A model generated the notes under the pieces. The model was given only the letters and a program-made list of their open reading frames with translations, was not told the DNA's origin and did not search any database. A DNA stretch of 64,000 nt, taken from Gloeophyllum trabeum ATCC 11539. Its lineage: Eukaryota; Basidiomycota; Agaricomycetes; Gloeophyllales; Gloeophyllaceae. The DNA lies in contig NW_006920410.1 in assembly GCF_000344685.1 (NCBI RefSeq), forward strand, positions 674,717 to 738,716, read 5' to 3'. Positions 57,818 to 64,000 of this stretch are shown here, in pieces; position 1 is the stretch's first letter; each line of letters opens with the position of its first letter. Position numbers and translations under genes: made by a program.

Positions 57818-59991
57818 GGCCGTCCGGGCCCTGTAGGGCGGAGCGCAATATTGCACAGGTGGAAGGAGAAATCACTAGCGTTAGAGCTGCAGAGACTGAC
57901 TTTTATTGAAACTTCGCGGAAGCCCTAAGCGATATCAAATCCACATACGGTTTAGACTGCAGCGATCGGCATCTTTAGTTGCGACCATCTGCGCGACATA
58001 TCCCAATCAGGAAAAGACGTCCACATATCAGAACGGAAGTATGTCGAGGCTTCACCGACATTTCTATTTTGTGTGCGGTTGGGTGATGGTCGATCGAGAC
58101 GAGAGCGTGGACAATGGCTGTGTCAATAGTCGATCGTGTTCGACCTGCTTCGTTGATCTCGGTACAACATCATACCTGACGCTGCCCGACGCCCAATTGC
58201 ACGTTGGCCTGGACCGTAGAACTGAATTGTTGCGTCGAGTCCATGTATTATCGAGCTGACATTGTCGCCCGTCGCGGCGCACCGTAAGTCTCACTAGTTG
58301 CCAAGGGTACTGTTCCCCCGTACCTGGATCCTCCGCGGTATGTAAGATTTTTTGACACGCATCTTTGACGGTGGCTGCTTCGCTGCGTTACCGGTCGAAT
58401 TTTGCCAATCACGCAGGGATATCTACCTCCATATAATCGTGAGTAACGCCACAACTCACCTTGTGCCAGGCGATCCCATGCTACCCCGGCGACTCGGGGA
58501 GCCGTCGTGGTCGGGCGCCACTTGAATAGTAAGTATGACGACCAGTATTCACCTTGCCAAGCTTAGACTCACAGGCCTGGACCTACGCAAATTAACGTGC
58601 CCAACCTAAAGTCAGCTCCGCAACGCTGCCCCTCTCTGCCACGAATTGCAATCCTGCACTTCGCTATAGCAATAGACTTGTAAACGACGTCTCCTCAACC
58701 ATCCTGCCTACAGGGACAACTGAGCTCGTCCTCATCGGCCATGATCTACACTCTATTTCCTGCGAGAACAAAAGAACATGCCACTGGCAACTGCATCATA
58801 TATTCAATTCTGACAGGATCTCTCTGATCGCGCGAAGTCCAGTGACACAGAAGGATCTCGCAACACTGTCGTTTCTGACTGATGAAAGATGGGCGTGTGA
58901 CCGCATGCTGTACGCAGACGCAAGGGGGGGCGCGCGGGGAAATCCGAGAACCAACTGGCCTCGACGGCTCTGGTTGGCAGTCACGGGGTCCTGCCCTCTC
59001 ATTGGATGGTGAGTCGCTGAGGCTGGTCTAGCAGCGGACAGTAATGTCGATATCGGACAATCTATAGCATTTTACATCCACATCAAAGGGCAATATGCCA
59101 TACAGTACTGATTCAGAATCCTTTTCATGCTGCTACAAGGTTTATACCCATACTTCAGCCTGCAAAGCACACTTCTCAGCCAATCAGCAGCTGCTTATCC
59201 CAGCAGGACCCCGTGACCGCCAACGAGACCCGTCGGGGCCAGTTGGTTCTCGGATTTCCCCGCGCGCCCCTTGCGCAGACGTGAGGAATGTAGACATCAG
59301 ACCGGGGACACGGACCCATGTGGGCCATGAAGCAGAACCTCTGGGCACACGGCATCTCTGTGTATAAACTACTGGTCAGTGTATCTGAAGCAGTAGCTCA
59401 GTTTACGCTAGCGCGCTGGACTGGTGGTTGAGAACGTCACTGACATGCTTCCAGGACGCAATAATATTAGCCTGAATTTACGCCCGCAATACTGTCTCGC
59501 AGAGAAAGGCTGTATGTATACAGCCTGCCAATTAACGAGCGATGCCAAGGGGAGGTCAACCGGTACATCAGACTCCGGGAAAGTGGACGTCGTTCCATCA
59601 GTCACATAGATGCCCTCCGGAAGTGCTCCCAAGGAGTTAGGGCTACTCTTGAGTGTACTTCCTTCCGACGCATCGTGAGTGCTAACTCCGCTTCGCGCGA
59701 GTTCCCCAAAGGCACGAGCACGCTCCAGGACGGTCAAAGCACTCACATGACATGCCCCAACATCTCGCGCCGCTGAATGGAGATGACAGAATAATATATT
59801 GATGCTACATACTGAACGGAATACAGGACACATCAAAGTTGAAATACATAGAAGGGCCGTTGTCTAAAAACTAGTGATGAACCGTCCCATTTTGAAGTCA
59901 GGTAATACAATTGCTTGGTGGAACATACAGCCAACCTCACCAACGCGCTCCGAATCGTGTGCATACAGTTGTTACCCTGGTTTGGGCAATT
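57818..59991. other. 2.2-kb intergenic region with an inverted repeat
   Basis: It holds the upstream region of the membrane protein gene and the 3' side of the DUF89 gene. The one structured element is the inverted repeat listed separately. A 142-codon open stretch at 59408-59836 on the minus strand has no recognised domain and no clear ATG context, so it is not annotated as a gene. Confidence 0.4.
58913..59281. repeat. Inverted repeat with about 80-bp arms
   Basis: Arm 58913-58993 is the reverse complement of arm 59204-59281, with about five substitutions and a 3-base indel in a C-run. Shared cores are CAGGACCCCGTGA and GGCCAGTTGGTTCTCGGATT followed by TCCCCGCGCGCC. The spacer is 210 bp. 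No transposase or coding frame is inside and no target-site duplication could be set. It could be a MITE-like relic, a local inverted duplication, or a hairpin-forming transcript. Confidence 0.75.
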
Positions 59992-61976
59992 TTATGCGAA
60001 ACGAACCTTCTCTCCAGGTCGACCTTCGGAGAGCAACACCACGGCCTATGGAGACAAGGCAGTCAGTAATGCACGCCTCTCAAACAAAGACCTTTGGGTA
60101 GAACTCACGTATTTGCCGCTGATCTTCCAGCCCGGCTCTTCATTGTCAAGCTTCTCGGCCACTTCATCACTCTCCAAACCGACGACGACATCACTCTTGA
60201 TTGTCCTCATGGAGCAAACCTTGGGTGCACCCGCAGCGTTTGCCATAGGTCCAATTGCTACATCGAACGGTGTCGACGCGGGTGCAGCGCAGTCGTAGGT
60301 CAACTTGCGGTGGTTCAGATCGCCCTTGAAGATGACGAGGTCGGAGCGAGAAAGGTGGAGGAAGAGATCGGGCGCCTCGCCATGGAGCTCCCAGAACGTG
60401 TAGCCAGTGCACCAGAAGGGGTGCTGCTCGTATACCCACTTGCCCTCTTTCTCGTATTGCTGGAGACCGCATGAGAACTGACGGCGAAACTGAATCACCG
60501 AGAGCAACATACCTTCCACCGCACACCCATACGCCTAAGGGATTCCCTCTCTTGCTCGGTTGCTTTCGGGAAGAGATAACCGTAGACCATAGTGTTTAAC
60601 AACCACTCCCAGTCCTTTTTCGTCACGTCCGAGACGAACCAGGGGTACCGCTTGCCGTGGAACCGGATCTGCTTCGCTAAACCACTTTGGATCAGGAAGT
60701 CAGCTGTCCAAGAACCAAGTCAGCACAGCGGGATGAGTACGAGTGGATATCAGCTCAACCGTACCATATACACAATCACAGTAAAGCTCAAAGCCAGCGT
60801 TGTCGAGGACGAAATCAATCCGACCACCGGTCTTACTTCTCAACTCCTTCACGGTCTCCCACAACTGGGGCAAGTGATTACCGAGAATATTCTTCTCGGT
60901 GGCGGCGAGGTGCTCGCCACCCGTTGACTGCAGAGACTTGATTTGTTCCTCCGTCATATTGATCAGAAGGGAGAGGTCGGTGGAGTTACCCCAGAGACAG
61001 ACTATTTCGGCAGCGGTAAGCATATGGACTAGGACTTGGAGGAGACGCGTAGCTCACTCTGCGTCAACTCGAGGAACATCAATCTCTCGGCCTCGAGCTT
61101 CTCCGCGTCCGAAAGGTTGTCAGAGTGCTTAAAGGGTTCCGCAAAACGCATAGAAAGCTCGAAGACGGCATCCGCAGAACGGGAGAACGTATCACACTAG
61201 GGAAGATGTTCGCATATAGTCATGGCCAAAGCAAAATGTTGAGTCACGCACCTTCTGCCTGAAGAAAACGTCGTAATCTCTCCAGTGCTTGCTCACACTG
61301 AAGCATTCCCGCAGACGGCGGTACTTGTACGCCTCAGCGAATAGCCAGGGCGCGTTCATGAAATCCTTGCCTGCGCATTATAAGTATGAGCCTACCTGGA
61401 GCGGGGAGCAGAACTCACCTTGGAAATACTTGGCAATTGCCTTGTTCCACAGTGCGACGTCCGCCTCACCGTCGTCGATGATGGGTCTCAACTTTGCGTT
61501 GCCGGAGAGATCGGTCATGAGGCCGTCCATACGCTCGATGCAAGCGAGGAGGTCGACAACGTATTCTTCCGAGGACTCGTCGTTGAGGGTCTTCATAGCA
61601 TCCTCAATGGCCTTGCCCAAGATAGTGGGCAGACGGACACCCATGGTGGCATGCGCGAAGGAATACTCATGGTATCCACGGTATGCGGGCCATGGAGGGT
61701 TGTTGGGATCGACCTGGATGATGGTGAGCGTCTATGGTACAAGTGGAGATAAAATAAGCATACCCGCGAAGGGGTGCGCGGCCAAGGCCCCTTGATGTCC
61801 TGCTTTTTGGGCAAGTGACCCAGAGAGAGGGTCATCTTGGAGGGCGGATTCTGGGTGGACGTGGGCTCATTGGGAGGCGGGGCAGCGGCGTTGGGGTGGA
61901 GAGTGGCCATGATTGCAGGATGCTGCTTGGAATCGTCGGGAGGCGTGGGCGGGAAGTAATCTTTGTTGCCACCCAT
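59992..61976 (-). CDS. DUF89/ARMT1-like damage-control metallophosphatase
   Basis: Metal-dependent phosphatase of the DUF89 family (yeast YMR027W relatives), proposed to hydrolyse damaged phosphometabolites such as fructose 1-phosphate. The human homologue was described as an acidic-residue methyltransferase. The ATG at 61976 gives MGGNKDYFPPTPPDD; a second in-frame ATG at 61910 is also possible. Exons read DPNNPPWPAYRGYHEYSFAH, ATMGVRLPTILGKAIEDAMK, FMNAPWLFAEAYKYRRLREC and LLINMTEEQIKSLQS. The hallmark RIDFVLDNAGFELYCD follows (Asp-Asn metal site), then WFVSDVTKKDWEWLLNTM and VIFKGDLNHRKLTYD. The last exon, AVVLLSEGRPGEKVRFA, ends at 59992-59994. About 530-550 residues, full length, with active-site motifs intact. 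Confidence 0.9.
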
Positions 61977-64000
61977 CAAACCAAAGGACAGATCAGTCGG
62001 CGATAAGCAGCGGCGAGGGTCGTACGGCACGCACGGGGTGGTGGTGGTTGGAGAATAAAAAGGATGGGCGCGGGCGCGGGCTTTTATAGCTGGCGGCTGG
62101 CAAAGTGTGAAGGGCCGTTCGAGAAGAGCGCTGCTGCCAGTTCTTTCTTTAATCGGTCCTCGCCAGTCTGTCTTTCGCGCCTCCTCTGCCGCTTATGGAA
62201 GGTGCACTTCCCTGTGCGTCACTCGCCATGACGTCACCCTCTGTCTGCTGCTTCGAAAGTGGCTCTCAGCAAGATTTCACAGCCTTTCACAGCCTTTCAC
62301 ATCCCGGTGCGTCATGTCCTATGTCGCTGCATTCTCCCGAGGATCGTGCAAGTAGCTGATCCTGGATTCGAAGAGTTACTCTCTTTCTGGCCGAAATCCA
62401 CTTTGGGCAAACGTCATTAATTTCGACGTCACTCGATTATTTGTCTCCGAACAAATCGCTCGAGAGATCCTACTTACAAGTCTAGTCGTGTCAAAAGGAT
62501 CCCTTGCGATTATATTCCTGTCCTGTAGAGTTTCCTATCTAAATGCTTCCAGGATATGATCATGAACGTGTTGTATGAAAGGCAGCTTCTCGCTGCTTGA
62601 GCCCACCCATTCAGTCCCAGCAGGGTCACGTTCATCAGAAGAATTGCCTTTGTACGTATTCGCTCGCTGTTTCCGCCAAATAGCTCTCTCTCCGTTGGTC
62701 TAGTGTTGCTGTTGGCCCTTGGCTCCGGGTGCAGGCACTCCCAGGCTCGCTGCTTGAAGATGTCCGATGTCCCGTCCGATTCTCGATAACCGGCCATCAA
62801 ACCACTGCTATCTCATCAGCCGCCGCAACCAGGATCTGCACGGATGTGGAGTTGCAGAGTCCGGGTATAAACGTGTAATCTCAACAAGTCGTCATGGTAT
62901 CTGCTCATCGCAGACGCGCCATAACCCGCATCATTTCACTTGCTTCAAGTTTACCCAGCCTTCTCCGGGCTCTTCAAAGTCACTGATCAATATTGTATTG
63001 AAGTCTATGGTCCGGACATAACACCCTTCTCCCGTATTTCAAGTTTCTCAATTCCCGAGCTCACCCCTTGTGACTTGTTGGTCCGTCCCGGGTCATCGAC
63101 ACTCACCATCGATATAGGCCAACTTCCAAAAGCCGTAGCGGATCTGCAAGATCAGCGCGAGAGATGGGCGAACTGGACCCCACTCCCAGTCATACAACCA
63201 TTGTGGCAGCAAGTTCCACCAACTGGTTACGAATGGTCCTACTCCAACATGCCTTGAACCTTGCTATCGCGAGATGTATCCGCCCCGTGCCCCGTCTCTC
63301 CACTAGGCAGCTGTACAGCAAGTAGGAGATTGGCGTCGGAAGTGCCTCTTCGTCTGCAGCTTTCACCCGAGTCCGAGACAAAGCAAGGGACACTTACTTG
63401 CCTGCGCCTATACGGCCGAATCCCGATAGAGACACCGTTCCTCCACGCTGTCCTCCAGGATCCACGACCGCTGATTTACGGTCCTCGTTTCTGCGTTCTG
63501 CCGAAGTCTGATTCGACAATCCCTCAGCCGGCGGGCGCAAGCGAGGTCCCTCGCCTATGCACCAATGACATTCGTCATCTCCTGGCCGCTGCTCGGAGCA
63601 CTCATCTCTTAGCCATGGTTTTGATTGCTCACTGCTAGAAAGGAGCAGCGGCCTGTTATCGCGGTGCTCACTATAACTTTTGCAACGCCGAACTTAAGCC
63701 TGGGAAAGCTTCTGAGTCGTCGACTACCCCTGGCTTCGTCTCGTGCAGTCTAGTCTCCCGCTGCATGCGCCAAGCGGCCGACAGGTGTATGTTTCCAGAG
63801 GTGGACTTCCATGGTGACTCTCTGCCTGCCTCTGCGATATCGGACCTTCTGACAAGGGTGATATAACGATGAACTCTCAGACCAGCTAAACTACTCACCA
63901 ACGCCAACCCTAGTGGATGCTGCCGAACCCCCAACATGAATACGGAGCTGCCTTGTTCAGCAACTTCATCGGTGACGGGATGAATATCGCCTTGAACTCG
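61977..64000. other. Right-end region without an assignable gene
   Basis: About 2 kb upstream of the DUF89 gene. A 10-bp unit (ACAGCCTTTC) is repeated about two and a half times at 62277-62300, with a TATA-like TTATAG near 62084-62095 (minus-strand promoter side). Open frames at 62767-63021, 62940-63257 and 63261-63638 match nothing known to me and lack consistent splice extension. Confidence 0.4.

Noticed and set aside
59408..59836. 142-codon open frame on the minus strand
   Set aside because: The first codon is not a clear ATG start, no family is recognised, and no splice extension links it to the DUF89 gene.
1..64000. CRISPR array, prokaryotic operon, integrated virus or transposase
   Set aside because: No regularly spaced repeats, capsid, integrase, reverse transcriptase or transposase frames were found; the gene structure is intron-rich fungal.

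Overview
The window reads as nuclear DNA of a mushroom-forming basidiomycete (Agaricomycetes, plausibly Polyporales). Genes are dense and split by many introns of about 45-65 bases with GT(A/G)NG donors and (C/T)AG acceptors. The housekeeping set is fully eukaryotic: tri-snRNP, mitoribosome, COP9 signalosome, TFIID, Mediator and a tubulin cofactor. Several products belong to families common in wood- and litter-decay fungi: HET-C, a BBE-type FAD oxidase, and rhodopsin-like and small multi-TM membrane proteins. All exon joins were made by eye from frame continuity and family conservation, without transcripts or database searches.

Left half (1-35.6 kb) is a compact housekeeping block, mostly convergent and divergent pairs with short spacers. 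In order it holds SAD1/USP39 (minus, 3' end cut by the window), RSM22 (plus), mitochondrial uL1 (minus), mitochondrial mL40 (plus), CSN2 (minus), FAB1 PI3P 5-kinase (plus), LTV1 (minus), TAF2 with three bromodomains (plus), HET-C (plus), a tail-anchored SAM-like protein (plus), an FAD monooxygenase (minus), MED11 (plus) and TBCA (minus). RSM22, uL1 and mL40 form a small mitochondrial-translation cluster. uL1 and mL40 share a 139-bp promoter region that contains a CACGTG box.

Right half (35.6-64 kb) is more accessory and looser. Two paralogous small genes of an uncharacterised fungal family flank an APH-like phosphotransferase. Two paralogous bHLH regulators at 41.9-43.0 and 49.9-51.0 kb bracket a small multi-TM protein gene and about 4 kb of DNA without an assignable gene. 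Then come an uncharacterised or decayed locus, a secreted BBE-type FAD oxidoreductase, a rhodopsin-like membrane protein, an inverted repeat of about 80-bp arms, and a DUF89/ARMT1-like metallophosphatase. The last 2 kb holds nothing assignable.

The most notable points are the TAF2-bromodomain fusion, the low-complexity Gly/Tyr/Gln tail of HET-C, the duplicated small-gene island with an identical 11-nt first exon, the bHLH pair with an identical intron position, and the inverted repeat at 58.9-59.3 kb. I did not find a clearly new multi-gene system. Functional ideas for the accessory genes are inference.
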